Notes: generated by a model from the sequence alone, not told the origin. A stretch of 64,000 bases of DNA from Streptomyces sp. NBC_00457 (GCF_036014015.1 NZ_CP107905.1:5642001-5706000); one strand, 5' to 3'; positions 26,298 through 35,457 are shown, counted from the first letter of the stretch. A program made the numbers and translations.

Positions 26298-26672
26298 GTG
26301 AGCGCACAGTATGACGAGGGCCATACGGTCGCGGGATGGACCGGATTCGGCGTCGCGTCCGTCGGGGCGGTTGTGGTGGGGGTGGGGGTGTGTGCGGTCT
26401 CGGCCGCTTTGATGGCGGTCGGGCTGGCGGTTGGGGTCGTGAGCGTCCTTGTCACCTGGGTGCTGCATCTCGCCGGGTGGGGCAAGCCGCCCGGGCGCAG
26501 GCCCCGGGAGCAGTGGGGGATGCGGGTTCGGGATTCGGCGGCGCGTGAGGGGCACGCCGGGTGCCTGGGGTGCCGGCTGGCGGGGCGGGGGCGGCGTACC
26601 GCTGCAGTGGCCACGCCTGTTGCCGCGGTCGGGGAGCCCGAGGGTGCCGCCGCTGTCGAGTCCGTGGGCTGA
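26298..26672 (+). CDS. small membrane protein of the HGxxPAAW type
   Basis: 124 residues, GTG start with GGAGG upstream. Residues 8-17 (GHTVAGWTGF) resemble the H-G-x-x-P-A-A-W-T motif of a Streptomyces membrane-protein family, slightly diverged here. Two hydrophobic segments follow (~18-37 and ~40-58), then a basic cytoplasmic tail with two Cys (HAGCLGCRLAGRG). Function unknown; conserved small membrane protein. Confidence 0.7.
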   Translation: MSAQYDEGHTVAGWTGFGVASVGAVVVGVGVCAVSAALMAVGLAVGVVSVLVTWVLHLAGWGKPPGRRPREQWGMRVRDSAAREGHAGCLGCRLAGRGRRTAAVATPVAAVGEPEGAAAVESVG

Positions 26673-26730
26673 GCGCGGTCGGATCTTGGCCGAACGGCGT
26701 TGTCAGTGGCTGCCCTTACAGTCGTAGGCG

Positions 26731-27606
26731 ATGGCACAAGCATGGAAGTGCTCGGGGCTGCGGTGGGCGGCGGGTGGTCCCGTGCTCGTGTGGGACGGTG
26801 GGTGGCGTAGTGCGCTGACCAGGGGGAAACGGGTGGCCTTCGGGGTCGCGGACGGGGGTGTTCGGGAGTGTGTGGGAGCACGGGGGAATGCGTGTCCGGT
26901 ACGGGCGGGCGTGCCGGGGCGGAGTACGGGGGCACGGTGCGAGGAGTGTGCGCGGCTGGACCGGGCGCACTCCGTGGCCGCCGACACGATGGCCGACGAT
27001 CCGCGGCCGTATCACGTATATCTGGCCTGGTTCGGGCCAGGGATGGTGAAGGTCGGGATCACCGCCGAAGAGCGTGGGTCCGCGCGGCTGTTGGAGCAGG
27101 GGGCCGTGTGCTTCAGCTGGCTGGGGCTCGGGCCGCTGATGGCCGCGCGGCGTACTGAGGAGCTGCTGCGCGCCGCACTCCGGGTGCCGGATCGGATTCC
27201 GTACGGCGACAAGCGGGCCGTGCGGTCGGGCCTGCCGGGGACGGCCGAGGAGCGGGCCGCCGAGCTCGGCGAGTTGCATGCGCGGGCGGTGGCGCTGGGC
27301 GGGTGGCCGGAGTCGCTGGTCCGTGAGCCGTATCGGCCCGTCGACCACACCGAGGTGTTCGGGCTCGTCGGCCTTCCGGATCCTGTCGGTGAGGTGCGCG
27401 AGCTCGTCCCGGGCGGGGTCGTCAGCGGGCGGCTCGTGGCAGCCGCGGGGCCCGATCTGCATCTGGAGAACGGGGGCCGGGTCGTCGTGCTGGACACGCG
27501 GGTGATGACCGGGTGGCAGCTGGTGCCGGTGGCGAGTGATGAACTCACCGTGCCGGTCAGGGAGTTCAAGACGGTGGAGGTGACTGTCCAGGACGGGTTG
27601 TTCTAA
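26731..27606 (+). CDS. DUF2797 family protein
   Basis: 291 residues. It begins AQAWKCSGLRWAAGGPVLVW, has a Cys-rich middle (NACPVRAGVPGRSTGARCEECARLD, four Cys in a zinc-finger-like C-x(n)-C spacing) and the family core HVYLAWFGPGMVKVGITAEER with LLEQGAVCFSWL, a GIY-YIG-like half (YLAWFG...KVGIT). Biochemical role unknown; a nuclease-related or RNA-binding activity has only fold-level support. The stop lies inside the first copy of a 13-bp tandem repeat. Confidence 0.8.
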   Translation: MAQAWKCSGLRWAAGGPVLVWDGGWRSALTRGKRVAFGVADGGVRECVGARGNACPVRAGVPGRSTGARCEECARLDRAHSVAADTMADDPRPYHVYLAWFGPGMVKVGITAEERGSARLLEQGAVCFSWLGLGPLMAARRTEELLRAALRVPDRIPYGDKRAVRSGLPGTAEERAAELGELHARAVALGGWPESLVREPYRPVDHTEVFGLVGLPDPVGEVRELVPGGVVSGRLVAAAGPDLHLENGGRVVVLDTRVMTGWQLVPVASDELTVPVREFKTVEVTVQDGLF

Positions 27607-27645
27607 GGGGTTGTTCTGACGGGTTGTTCTGACTCGTTGTTCTGA
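27594..27645 (+). repeat. 13-bp tandem repeat, four copies
   Basis: GTTGTTCTGA-type cores start at 27597, 27610, 27623 and 27636. The first (with TAA) is the end of the DUF2797 gene, so the stop-codon region has been duplicated downstream. A second short repeat, gggcggtgtcggtg, follows twice near 27647 and 27667. Confidence 0.8.
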
Positions 27646-27772
27646 AGGGCGGTGTCGGTGGGTGTCGGGCGGTGTCGGTGTGTGACCCCGCCGGGTGTGA
27701 GGCTCAGTGGCTGCCCGCGGTGACGCTCAGCCGTTGCTGGGGTCCTCTGGAGATTCCCAGGCGCTCCCTGAG

Positions 27773-27847
27773 AGGTACCTGTGCGTTTCTCAGGAAAATC
27801 ACAGGTTCCAGAAAGGGTGCTCTAAGAGGGGCCCGACAAGGTACCTG
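27773..27847 (+). promoter_or_regulatory. promoter region of the two-component operon with paired AGGTACCT sites
   Basis: The octamer palindrome AGGTACCT occurs at 27773-27780 and again at 27839-27846, 66 bp apart, the second just before the response-regulator ATG. Between them lies tctcaggaaaatcacagg, a candidate direct repeat (CTCAGG / CACAGG) for response-regulator binding. Suggestive only. Confidence 0.4.
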
Positions 27848-27849
27848 CT

Positions 27850-28590
27850 ATGACCACGACCTCGCCCCAGGGGCGCACCGAACTGCTGAGGCCGGACGGG
27901 AGCCCCGTCCGAGTGCTTGTGGTGGACGACGAGCTGTCGATCACCGAGCTGTTGTCCATGGCTCTTCGCTATGAAGGCTGGCAGATCCGCAGTGCGGGGG
28001 ACGGCCAGGGTGCCGTTCAGACCGCGCGGGAGTTCCGGCCGGACGCCGTCGTTCTCGACATGATGCTGCCCGACATGGACGGGCTCGCCGTGCTCGGGCG
28101 GTTGCGGCGGGAGCTGCCGGACGTTCCCGTTCTGTTCCTGACCGCGAAGGACGCGGTCGAGGACCGGATCGCCGGGCTCACCGCGGGCGGGGACGACTAC
28201 GTCACCAAGCCGTTCAGTCTGGAGGAGGTCGTCGCCCGGCTGCGGGGGCTGATCCGCCGCTCCGGTGCCGCCGACCGCCGCTCCGACTCCGTGCTCGTCG
28301 TCGGGGACCTCACGCTCGACGAGGACAGCCACGAGGTGAGCCGGGCCGGCGACAACATCCATCTCACGGCCACCGAGTTCGAGCTGCTGCGGTTCCTCAT
28401 GCGCAATCCCCGGCGGGTGCTCAGCAAGGCGCAGATCCTTGACCGGGTCTGGTCGTACGACTTCGGCGGGCAGGCGAACGTCGTCGAGCTGTACATCTCG
28501 TATCTGCGGCGGAAGATAGACGCCGGGCGGGAGCCGATGATCCACACCCGGCGCGGTGCCGGTTATCTGATCAAGCCCGCGGCTTCATGA
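27850..28590 (+). CDS. OmpR/PhoB-family response regulator
   Basis: 246 residues. Receiver domain ~20-135 with VVDDE (acid pocket), phosphoacceptor Asp70 in VVLDMMLPDMDG, Thr in FLTAKDA and Lys120 in YVTKPFS. Winged-helix DNA-binding domain ~145-243 with LTATEFELLRFLMRN and a C-terminal HTRRGAGYLI. Overlaps the sensor kinase by ATGA. The operon continues into two glycosyltransferases, so the system may sense or control cell-surface glycan. Confidence 0.92.
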   Translation: MTTTSPQGRTELLRPDGSPVRVLVVDDELSITELLSMALRYEGWQIRSAGDGQGAVQTAREFRPDAVVLDMMLPDMDGLAVLGRLRRELPDVPVLFLTAKDAVEDRIAGLTAGGDDYVTKPFSLEEVVARLRGLIRRSGAADRRSDSVLVVGDLTLDEDSHEVSRAGDNIHLTATEFELLRFLMRNPRRVLSKAQILDRVWSYDFGGQANVVELYISYLRRKIDAGREPMIHTRRGAGYLIKPAAS

Positions 28591-30245
28591 GCGGGCGACG
28601 ACGGCCGCGTGCGCAGAAGCGGCAGCGGCGGATGGGGCAGCCGCGCACCCTGCGGACGCGGCTTGTCGTCGCGTCCGTGGTGTTGATCGCGGTGGTGTGT
28701 GCGGTGATCGGGACCGTGACGACGCTGGCTCTGCGTTCGCATCTGTACCAGGAGCTGGACGGGCAGGTGAACGAGGCCAGCAAGCGCATCTCGGCGCCCA
28801 AGAAGCTGCCCGGTGCGGGGCCGGGCGCGGGCGATCAGGGGGCGAACGGCTCGGGAGCGGACAGTTCCTCGACGACGGACCGGCTCGAGGAGTTCGTCAC
28901 CAAAGGGCCGACGCAGGCGAACACCATCGCCGCCCAGGTCGGCACCAACGGCACGGTCACCCGAGCGGTCATCGCCGAGCAGGTCTCCTCCGACGATGGC
29001 GACTACCTCAGGGACATGGACGACGTCGCGCTCAACGATGCCCAGATGACCGTGCTCAACGAGGTTTCCCAGGACGGCAAGCCGCACACCGTGACCCTTC
29101 CCGACCTCGGTGACTACCGCGTGCAGTACGTCAAGAGCGTCGACGGCTCCGCTTCCTACTACGTCGCCCTGCCGACCGACACGGTCACCAGCACCGTCAA
29201 CACGCTCATCCTCGTCGAAGTCAGCGTCACCGGCGCCGGCCTCATAGCTGCCGGCATAGCGAGCTCCGTCCTCGTCGGCGTAGCCACCCGCCCCCTCCGC
29301 AAGGTAGCCGCCACAGCCACCCGCGTCTCCGAACTCCCCCTCCACACCGGCGAGGTCAACCTCAGCGAGCGTGTCCCCGAGTCGGAGACGGACCCGCATA
29401 CCGAGGTCGGGCAGGTCGGGGCGGCGCTCAACAGGATGCTGAACCATGTGCATGGGGCGTTGCACTCACGGCAGCAGAGTGAGATGCGGGTGCGGCAGTT
29501 CGTCGCGGACGCCAGCCATGAGCTCAGGACGCCGCTCGCCTCCATCCGGGGGTACGCCGAGCTGACCAGACGCGGCAGGGAAGAGGTCGGGCCGGACACC
29601 CGGCACGCGCTTGGACGGATCGAGTCCGAGGCTGGCCGGATGACCCTGCTCGTCGAAGACCTGCTGCTGCTCGCGCGTCTGGATGCCGGACGGCCGTTGC
29701 AGTTCGAGCAGACCGACCTCATCCCGCTGGTCGTCGACACCATCAGCGACGCCCGCGCGGCCGGCATGGACCACAACTGGCGGCTCGACCTGCCCGACGA
29801 ACCCGCCCTCGTCTCCGGGGACGCGGCGCGGCTCCAGCAGGTGCTCATCAACCTGCTCGGCAACGCGCGCAAGCACACCCCGCCGGGTACGACGGTCACC
29901 GCGCGGATTCAGCGGCGCGGGCCCTGGATGTGTGTGGACGTCGAGGACAACGGCCAGGGCATCCCGTCCGATTTGCTGCCGCGTGTCTTCGAACGGTTCG
30001 CGCGCGGTGACTCGTCGCGCTCCCGTGCCTCCGGCTCGACCGGTCTGGGGCTCGCCATCGTGCAGGCCGTCGCCACCGCGCACGAGGGTGCGGTGACCGT
30101 GGACAGCGTCCCGGGACGCACGGTCTTCACGGTGCATCTGCCGGCGCTCGCCCCGCAGACGCCCCGTCCGTCGCCCGAAACGAACTGGCAACTGCACTCA
30201 CAGGCACAGCACAGTCCCACCACACCGATGCAACAGCGGGCTTGA
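28587..30245 (+). CDS. sensor histidine kinase
   Basis: 552 residues. TM1 LVVASVVLIAVVCAVIGTV (~20-40), extracellular sensor ~45-205 without a recognised fold, TM2 LILVEVSVTGAGLIAAGIAS (~212-232), HAMP linker, H-box FVADASHELRTPLASIRGYA, N-box NLLGNARKHTPPGT, G1 VEDNGQGIP and G2 GSTGLGLAIV. All catalytic motifs are intact. Coupled to the response regulator by an ATGA overlap and followed within 20 bases by the glycosyltransferase gene. Acts in the membrane as autokinase for the upstream regulator. Confidence 0.92.
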   Translation: MSGRRRPRAQKRQRRMGQPRTLRTRLVVASVVLIAVVCAVIGTVTTLALRSHLYQELDGQVNEASKRISAPKKLPGAGPGAGDQGANGSGADSSSTTDRLEEFVTKGPTQANTIAAQVGTNGTVTRAVIAEQVSSDDGDYLRDMDDVALNDAQMTVLNEVSQDGKPHTVTLPDLGDYRVQYVKSVDGSASYYVALPTDTVTSTVNTLILVEVSVTGAGLIAAGIASSVLVGVATRPLRKVAATATRVSELPLHTGEVNLSERVPESETDPHTEVGQVGAALNRMLNHVHGALHSRQQSEMRVRQFVADASHELRTPLASIRGYAELTRRGREEVGPDTRHALGRIESEAGRMTLLVEDLLLLARLDAGRPLQFEQTDLIPLVVDTISDARAAGMDHNWRLDLPDEPALVSGDAARLQQVLINLLGNARKHTPPGTTVTARIQRRGPWMCVDVEDNGQGIPSDLLPRVFERFARGDSSRSRASGSTGLGLAIVQAVATAHEGAVTVDSVPGRTVFTVHLPALAPQTPRPSPETNWQLHSQAQHSPTTPMQQRA

Positions 30246-30259
30246 GAAGAGTCGGTTCC

Positions 30260-31753
30260 ATGCGAACCGACTCTTCTCCCGGCTCCCTGCCGGCGCGGGA
30301 GCACCTCCCGGCCGGAGATGCCGGTACGCCTGTCCTGGACGTAGTGATCCCCGTCTACAACGAGGAGAAGGACCTCCAGCCGTGTGTGCTGAGACTCCAT
30401 CAGCACCTCAAGAGCACCTTCCCGTACGCCTTCCGCATCACGATCGCGGACAACGCCTCCACCGACACCACCCCGCAGGTGGCGTCCCGGCTGGAGGCGG
30501 AGCTCGCGGAAGTGCGGTCGTTCCGGCTGGAGCAGAAGGGCCGTGGTCGGGCCCTGCGCACCGTGTGGTCCGCCTCGGACGCGCCGATCCTCGCCTACAT
30601 GGACGTCGACCTGTCCACCGACCTCAACGCGCTGCTTCCGCTGGTGGCGCCGCTGATCTCGGGTCACTCGGACCTCGCGATCGGCTCCCGGCTCAGCCGG
30701 AGTTCCCGCGTCGTGCGCGGCGCCAAGCGGGAGTTCATCAGCCGCACGTACAACCTCATCCTCCGCGGCTCGCTCCAGGCCCGCTTCTCCGACGCCCAGT
30801 GCGGGTTCAAGGCGATCCGGCGGGATGTGGCCCAGGTGCTGCTGCCCCTCGTCGAGGACACCGGCTGGTTCTTCGACACCGAGATGCTGGTGCTCGCCGA
30901 GCGCGCGGGCCTCCGTATCCACGAAGTGCCCGTCGACTGGGTCGACGATCCCGACTCCACCGTGCACATCGTGAAGACGGCGACCGACGACCTCAAGGGC
31001 GTGTGGCGGGTGGGCAAGGCCCTGGCCGGCGGTTCGCTGCCGCTGGACCGGCTCGCCCGGCCGTTCGGCGACGACCCGCGGGACCGTGAGATCCAGGACG
31101 TACCCAAGGGGCTGGCCCGCCAGCTCGTCGGCTTCTGCGTCGTGGGCGGTCTGTCGACGCTCTTCTACCTCCTCCTCTACACCGTGTTCCGGCAGTTCTC
31201 CGGCTCACAGATCGCCAACGCGCTGGCCCTGTTGGTCTCCGCGATCGCCAACACGGCGGCCAACCGCCGGCTGACCTTCGGGGTGCGCGGCCGTGGCGAC
31301 GCCGTCAAGCACCAGGCGCAGGGCCTGGTCGTCTTCGGTATCGGCCTGATCCTGACCAGCGGTTCGCTCGCCGCCCTGAACGCGGCGTCCAGCGACCCCG
31401 GGCACACCACCGAACTGGCGGTCCTCGTCGCCGCCAACCTCGCGGCGACGGTGCTGCGCTTCCTGCTCTTCCGCGCGTGGGTCTTCCCGGACCGGCGCGA
31501 CGACGACCGCCCGTCGACCGTGGTCGCCTCGCACACGCCGGCACCGAACACCCCGTACGACATTCCGTTCGATACCTCGTACGACAACCCGTACGACAAC
31601 CCGTACGACAACCCGTACGACAACCCGTACGGCACCCCGTACGACGCCACCCAGTTCCGCGCCGGTGAAGCCGCGGACCGCTCCTGGAGGGACGCGACCC
31701 TCCAACTGCAGCCCCTCCGTCCCACCGACACCGATCCGAGGAACCGACGATGA
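30260..31753 (+). CDS. glycosyltransferase family 2 fused to a GtrA domain
   Basis: 497 residues from ATG 30260 (TTG 30242 possible). The N-half is a GT2 of the dolichyl/polyprenyl-phosphate sugar synthase type: VLDVVIPVYNEEKDL, the DxD metal site MDVDLSTDLN, and DAQCGFKAIRR. The C-half has four GtrA helices starting RQLVGFCVVGGLSTLFYLL. The last ~80 residues are a hydrophilic tail with Asn-Pro-Tyr-Asp repeats. It likely makes a polyprenyl-phosphate-linked sugar and helps flip it, feeding the downstream GT39-type enzyme, which begins in an ATGA overlap. Confidence 0.88.
   Translation: MRTDSSPGSLPAREHLPAGDAGTPVLDVVIPVYNEEKDLQPCVLRLHQHLKSTFPYAFRITIADNASTDTTPQVASRLEAELAEVRSFRLEQKGRGRALRTVWSASDAPILAYMDVDLSTDLNALLPLVAPLISGHSDLAIGSRLSRSSRVVRGAKREFISRTYNLILRGSLQARFSDAQCGFKAIRRDVAQVLLPLVEDTGWFFDTEMLVLAERAGLRIHEVPVDWVDDPDSTVHIVKTATDDLKGVWRVGKALAGGSLPLDRLARPFGDDPRDREIQDVPKGLARQLVGFCVVGGLSTLFYLLLYTVFRQFSGSQIANALALLVSAIANTAANRRLTFGVRGRGDAVKHQAQGLVVFGIGLILTSGSLAALNAASSDPGHTTELAVLVAANLAATVLRFLLFRAWVFPDRRDDDRPSTVVASHTPAPNTPYDIPFDTSYDNPYDNPYDNPYDNPYGTPYDATQFRAGEAADRSWRDATLQLQPLRPTDTDPRNRR
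31580..31639 (+). repeat. 12-bp tandem repeat in the tail of the GT2-GtrA gene
   Basis: Four exact copies of tacgacaacccg and a fifth variant (tacggcaccccg) encode YDNP units in the cytoplasmic tail. Copy number is likely variable between strains. Confidence 0.85.
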
Positions 31754-33903
31754 CCACCTACTACACAGCCGATACGGCCGTCACGGAGCCCATCGCTCCA
31801 CCGGTGCCGGCGGCCGGTGAACCGAAGCAGCCGTTCGTACGGAGACTGTGGCGCGGCCGGCCCGAGGACCCCCGCTGGGTGCGCCCGGCGTTCTGGGGCC
31901 TGCTGCTCGCCACCGCGGCGCTCTACTTCTACAACCTGAGCTCCTCCGGCTACGCCAACTCCTTCTACTCCGCGGCCGTCCAGGCCGGCAGCCAGTCCTG
32001 GAAGGCCTTCTTCTTCGGCTCGCTGGACGCGGCCAACGCCATCACCGTCGACAAGCCCCCGGCCGCGCTGTGGCCGATGGCCCTGTCGGTCCGCCTCTTC
32101 GGCCTCAGCTCGTGGGCGATCCTGGCCCCCGAGGTCCTCATGGGCGTCGGCACGGTCGCCGTCGTCTACGCGTCCGTACGCCGCCGGTTCAGCCCTGCGG
32201 CCGGTCTGATCGCGGGCGTCGTGCTCGCGCTCACCCCCGTAGCGGCGCTGATGTTCCGGTTCAACAACCCGGACGCGATGCTGGCGCTGCTGATGGCGGT
32301 CGCCTGCTACTTCGTCGTGCGGGCGCTGGAGGACGGCCGTACGAAGTGGCTGATGTGGGCGGGAGTCGCGATCGGCTTCGCGTTCCTGGCCAAGACGTTG
32401 CAGGCCTTCCTGATCCTGCCGCCGCTCGCGATCGTCTACGCGGTCTGCGCGCCGGTGAAGGTGAGGAAGCGGCTCGTCCAGCTGGCGCTGGCGACGGTCG
32501 CGATCGTCGTCTCCGGCGGCTGGTGGGTCGCGATCGTCGAGCTGTGGCCCGCGTCCTCGCGCCCGTACATCGGCGGCTCGCAGAACAACAGCTTCCTCGA
32601 GCTGACCTTCGGCTACAACGGCCTCGGCCGGCTGAACGGCGAGGAGACCGGCAGCGTCGGCGGCGGTGGCGGAGGAGGCGGCACCGGACAGTGGGGTGAG
32701 ACCGGCTGGGACCGGATGTTCAACTCCGAGATCGGCGGCCAGATCTCCTGGCTGCTCCCGGCAGCCCTGATCCTGCTGATCGCGGGCCTGGTGGCCACAC
32801 GCAAACTCAAGCGCACGTCCGTGACCCGTGGTTCGTTCCTGGTCTGGGGCGGCTCGCTGCTGATCACCATGGCCGTCTTCAGCTACATGGCCGGCATCTT
32901 CCACCAGTACTACACGGTGGCCCTCGCCCCCTACATGGCGGCCGTGATCGGCATGGGCGCGGCGACCCTGTGGGAGAAGCGGCGCGAGATGTGGGCCTCG
33001 CTCGCCCTCGCGTCCGCGGTCGTGGCGAGTGCCGCCTGGGGTTACGTCCTGCTCAACCGCACGCCGGACTACCTCCCGTGGCTGAAGTGGCTGGTCCTGG
33101 TCGGCGGCCTCGTCGGCGCCCTCGGCCTGATCTTCGTCGCCAAGCTGGGCCGTCAACTGGCCCTCGCGGCAGCCGGGTTGAGCTTCGTCGCGGCCGTCGC
33201 CGGTCCGACGGCGTACACCATCAGCACGCTCCAGGAGGGCCACACCGGCTCCATCGTCACGGCCGGTCCGGCCGGGGCGAGCATGATGGGCGGCGGCGGA
33301 GGTCGCGGTGGCGGCGGCATGGGCGGCGGGATGCCGGGCCAGAACGGCAACGGCAACACGCAGGGCCAGGGCCAGGGTCAGCAGGGCGGCGGCATGGGCC
33401 GGCCCCCGACCGGCGGCATGCCGGGCCAGAACGGCAACGGCAACACGCAGGGCCAGAACCAGCAGGGCGGCATGCCCGGCGGGCAGACGGGCGAGGGCGG
33501 CATGGGCGGTGGCGGCGGCGCCGGTGGCCTGCTCAACGGCGCCAGCGTCTCCGCCGAGGCCAAGAAGCTGCTGGCGACGAACGCCGGGGACTACACCTGG
33601 GCCGCCGCGGCCATCGGCGCCCAGAACGCGGCGAGTTACCAGCTCTCCACCGGCGAACCCGTCATGGCGATCGGCGGCTTCAACGGCACGGACCCGTCGC
33701 CGACGCTGGCCCAGTTCAAGCAGTACGTGACCGACGGCAAGATCCACTACTTCATCTCCAGCGGCTCCGGCGGCGGTGGCATGGGCGGCAGCAGCAGCGG
33801 TACGTCCTCGCAGATCACGGAGTGGGTCGAGGCCAACTTCACGAAGGTGACGGCCGGTTCGTCGACCTTGTACGACCTGACGCAGGCGGCGAGCAGCAGC
33901 TGA
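31750..33903 (+). CDS. GT39/ArnT-like polytopic glycosyltransferase (YfhO/PMT_2 type)
   Basis: 717 residues. About 11-12 membrane helices spread over residues ~50-490, with the first extracytoplasmic loop holding the acidic/basic segment DAANAITVDKPPAALWPMAL, the typical GT-C catalytic loop (Asp in TVDKPP). A Gly/Met/Gln/Asn low-complexity region (~515-600, with MPGQNGNGNTQGQ twice) precedes a C-terminal extracytoplasmic domain SAEAKKLLATNAGDYTWAAA. It uses a lipid-phosphate sugar donor, presumably from the upstream GT2-GtrA. Acceptor unknown: protein, teichoic acid or other wall polymer. Confidence 0.85.
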   Translation: MTTYYTADTAVTEPIAPPVPAAGEPKQPFVRRLWRGRPEDPRWVRPAFWGLLLATAALYFYNLSSSGYANSFYSAAVQAGSQSWKAFFFGSLDAANAITVDKPPAALWPMALSVRLFGLSSWAILAPEVLMGVGTVAVVYASVRRRFSPAAGLIAGVVLALTPVAALMFRFNNPDAMLALLMAVACYFVVRALEDGRTKWLMWAGVAIGFAFLAKTLQAFLILPPLAIVYAVCAPVKVRKRLVQLALATVAIVVSGGWWVAIVELWPASSRPYIGGSQNNSFLELTFGYNGLGRLNGEETGSVGGGGGGGGTGQWGETGWDRMFNSEIGGQISWLLPAALILLIAGLVATRKLKRTSVTRGSFLVWGGSLLITMAVFSYMAGIFHQYYTVALAPYMAAVIGMGAATLWEKRREMWASLALASAVVASAAWGYVLLNRTPDYLPWLKWLVLVGGLVGALGLIFVAKLGRQLALAAAGLSFVAAVAGPTAYTISTLQEGHTGSIVTAGPAGASMMGGGGGRGGGGMGGGMPGQNGNGNTQGQGQGQQGGGMGRPPTGGMPGQNGNGNTQGQNQQGGMPGGQTGEGGMGGGGGAGGLLNGASVSAEAKKLLATNAGDYTWAAAAIGAQNAASYQLSTGEPVMAIGGFNGTDPSPTLAQFKQYVTDGKIHYFISSGSGGGGMGGSSSGTSSQITEWVEANFTKVTAGSSTLYDLTQAASSS

Positions 33904-33935
33904 CGCTGACGCTCGGCTGGGACGTGGTCATGTTG

Positions 33936-33965
33936 TACGCCGTATAGGAACTGTTCTACGGTGTA
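33936..33965. promoter_or_regulatory. inverted repeat before the MFS pump, likely TetR operator
   Basis: TACGCCGTA at 33936-33944 and TACGGTGTA at 33957-33965 are inverted with 8 of 9 positions matching, 12 bp apart, ending five bases before the MFS start. The TetR gene immediately downstream of the pump is the best candidate to bind it. Confidence 0.6.
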
Positions 33966-33969
33966 AAGC

Positions 33970-35457
33970 ATGACCACGTCCCCGTCCCCTCAGGGCCATC
34001 CCCAGCGCTGGCTGATCCTCGGCGTCATCTGTCTCGCCCAGCTCACCGTGCTGCTCGACAACACCGTGCTGAACGTGGCGATCCCCTCGCTCACCACGGA
34101 GCTGGGCGCCGCCACCTCCGACATCCAGTGGATGATCAACGCCTACTCGCTCGTGCAGTCGGGCCTGCTGCTGACCGCGGGCAGCGCGGCCGACCGCTAC
34201 GGCCGTAAGAAGATGCTGATCGCGGGACTGACCCTGTTCGGCATCGGCTCGCTGGCGGCCGGACTCGCCGATTCCACCGAGCAGTTGATCGCGGCGCGGG
34301 CCGGCATGGGCGTGGGCGGTGCGCTGCTGCTGACCACGACCCTCGCCGTGGCCATGCAGATCTTCGCGCCGGAGGAGCACCCCAAGGCGATCGGCATCTG
34401 GAGCGCCGTCAACGCGCTCGGATTCGCGGTGGGACCGCTGCTGGGCGGGTTCATGCTGAACCACTTCTGGTGGGGCGCGATCTTCCTGATCAACCTGCCG
34501 GTCGCCGCGCTGGGCCTCGCCGCCGTGATCGCACTGGTCCCCGAGTCAAAGAATCCGCGCGGCGACCGGCCCGACCTGCTGGGTGCGCTGCTGTCCACGA
34601 TCGGTATGTCCTCGCTGGTGTTCGCGATCATCTCCGGGCCCGAGCACGGGTGGACGTCCGGGCGGGTGCTGGGCACGGGTGCGCTGGCCGTGGTGGTGCT
34701 GGCCGTGTTCGCGTACTGGGAGAGCAAGATCCCGTACCCGATGCTCGACCTGCACTTCTTCCGGGACCGGCGGTTCACGGGCGCGGTCGCGGGGGCGGTG
34801 CTGATCACCTTCGGGATGGGCGGGGCGCTGTTCCTGCTGACGCAGCATCTGCAGTTCGTGCTGGGGTACGACGCGCTGGAGGCGGGGCTGCGTACGGCGC
34901 CGCTCGCGCTGACCGTGGTGGCGCTGAACTTCACCGGGCTGTCGGCGAAGTGGACGGCGAAGCTGGGGACGCCGGTGTCCATCCTGCTGGGGATGGTGCT
35001 GATGTCGGCGGGACTGGTGTCCATCGCCACGTTGGCCTCCGGCGGTTATGCCGGGACGTTGCTCGGGTTGCTGCTGATCGGGGCGGGGTGTGCGGTGGCC
35101 AACCCGGTGATGGCGCACGCCATCATGAGTGCGATTCCCCGGGAGAAGGCGGGAGTCGGTGCGGGGATCAACGGCACGCTCGCGGAGTTCGGGAACGGGC
35201 TCGGGGTGGCTGTGCTCGGGGCCGTGCTCAACTCGCGCTTTGCCGCGTTGATTTCTGTGGCCGGGTCCTCGTTGCCGGCGGCGTTGGCTTCGGCGGGGTC
35301 TGGGGAGGAGAGAGCGCGTATTACGGAGGCGTTTTCTTCTGGGCTGGAGACCAGCCAGTTGGTGGGGGCGTTGGCTGTGTTGCTGGGTGGGGTGGTCGCG
35401 GCTGCGTTGTTGCGACGTGCGGAAAGGGCAGACTCGGAGGTGGTGGGTGCGCATTAG
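33970..35457 (+). CDS. MFS drug transporter, DHA2 (14-helix) family
   Basis: 495 residues, 14 predicted membrane helices. It starts WLILGVICLAQLTVLLDNTV, with the DHA2 motif D1 (LDNTVLNVAIP), motif A (GSAADRYGRKKMLIAG) and motif C around ALGFAVGPLLGGF. Proton-coupled efflux of hydrophobic compounds is the usual role. The 3' 200 bases use more T-ending codons than the rest. Followed by a dispersed repeat and a TetR gene on the same strand; the operator in its promoter suggests repression. Confidence 0.88.
   Translation: MTTSPSPQGHPQRWLILGVICLAQLTVLLDNTVLNVAIPSLTTELGAATSDIQWMINAYSLVQSGLLLTAGSAADRYGRKKMLIAGLTLFGIGSLAAGLADSTEQLIAARAGMGVGGALLLTTTLAVAMQIFAPEEHPKAIGIWSAVNALGFAVGPLLGGFMLNHFWWGAIFLINLPVAALGLAAVIALVPESKNPRGDRPDLLGALLSTIGMSSLVFAIISGPEHGWTSGRVLGTGALAVVVLAVFAYWESKIPYPMLDLHFFRDRRFTGAVAGAVLITFGMGGALFLLTQHLQFVLGYDALEAGLRTAPLALTVVALNFTGLSAKWTAKLGTPVSILLGMVLMSAGLVSIATLASGGYAGTLLGLLLIGAGCAVANPVMAHAIMSAIPREKAGVGAGINGTLAEFGNGLGVAVLGAVLNSRFAALISVAGSSLPAALASAGSGEERARITEAFSSGLETSQLVGALAVLLGGVVAAALLRRAERADSEVVGAH

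Noticed and set aside
27594..27690. Short tandem repeats as a CRISPR array
   Set aside because: Units are 13 bp and contiguous, without spacers; no cas genes near.
31177..33747. An 856-codon minus-strand frame
   Set aside because: Shadow of the GT2-GtrA and GT39 genes; no motif, start or ribosome site.
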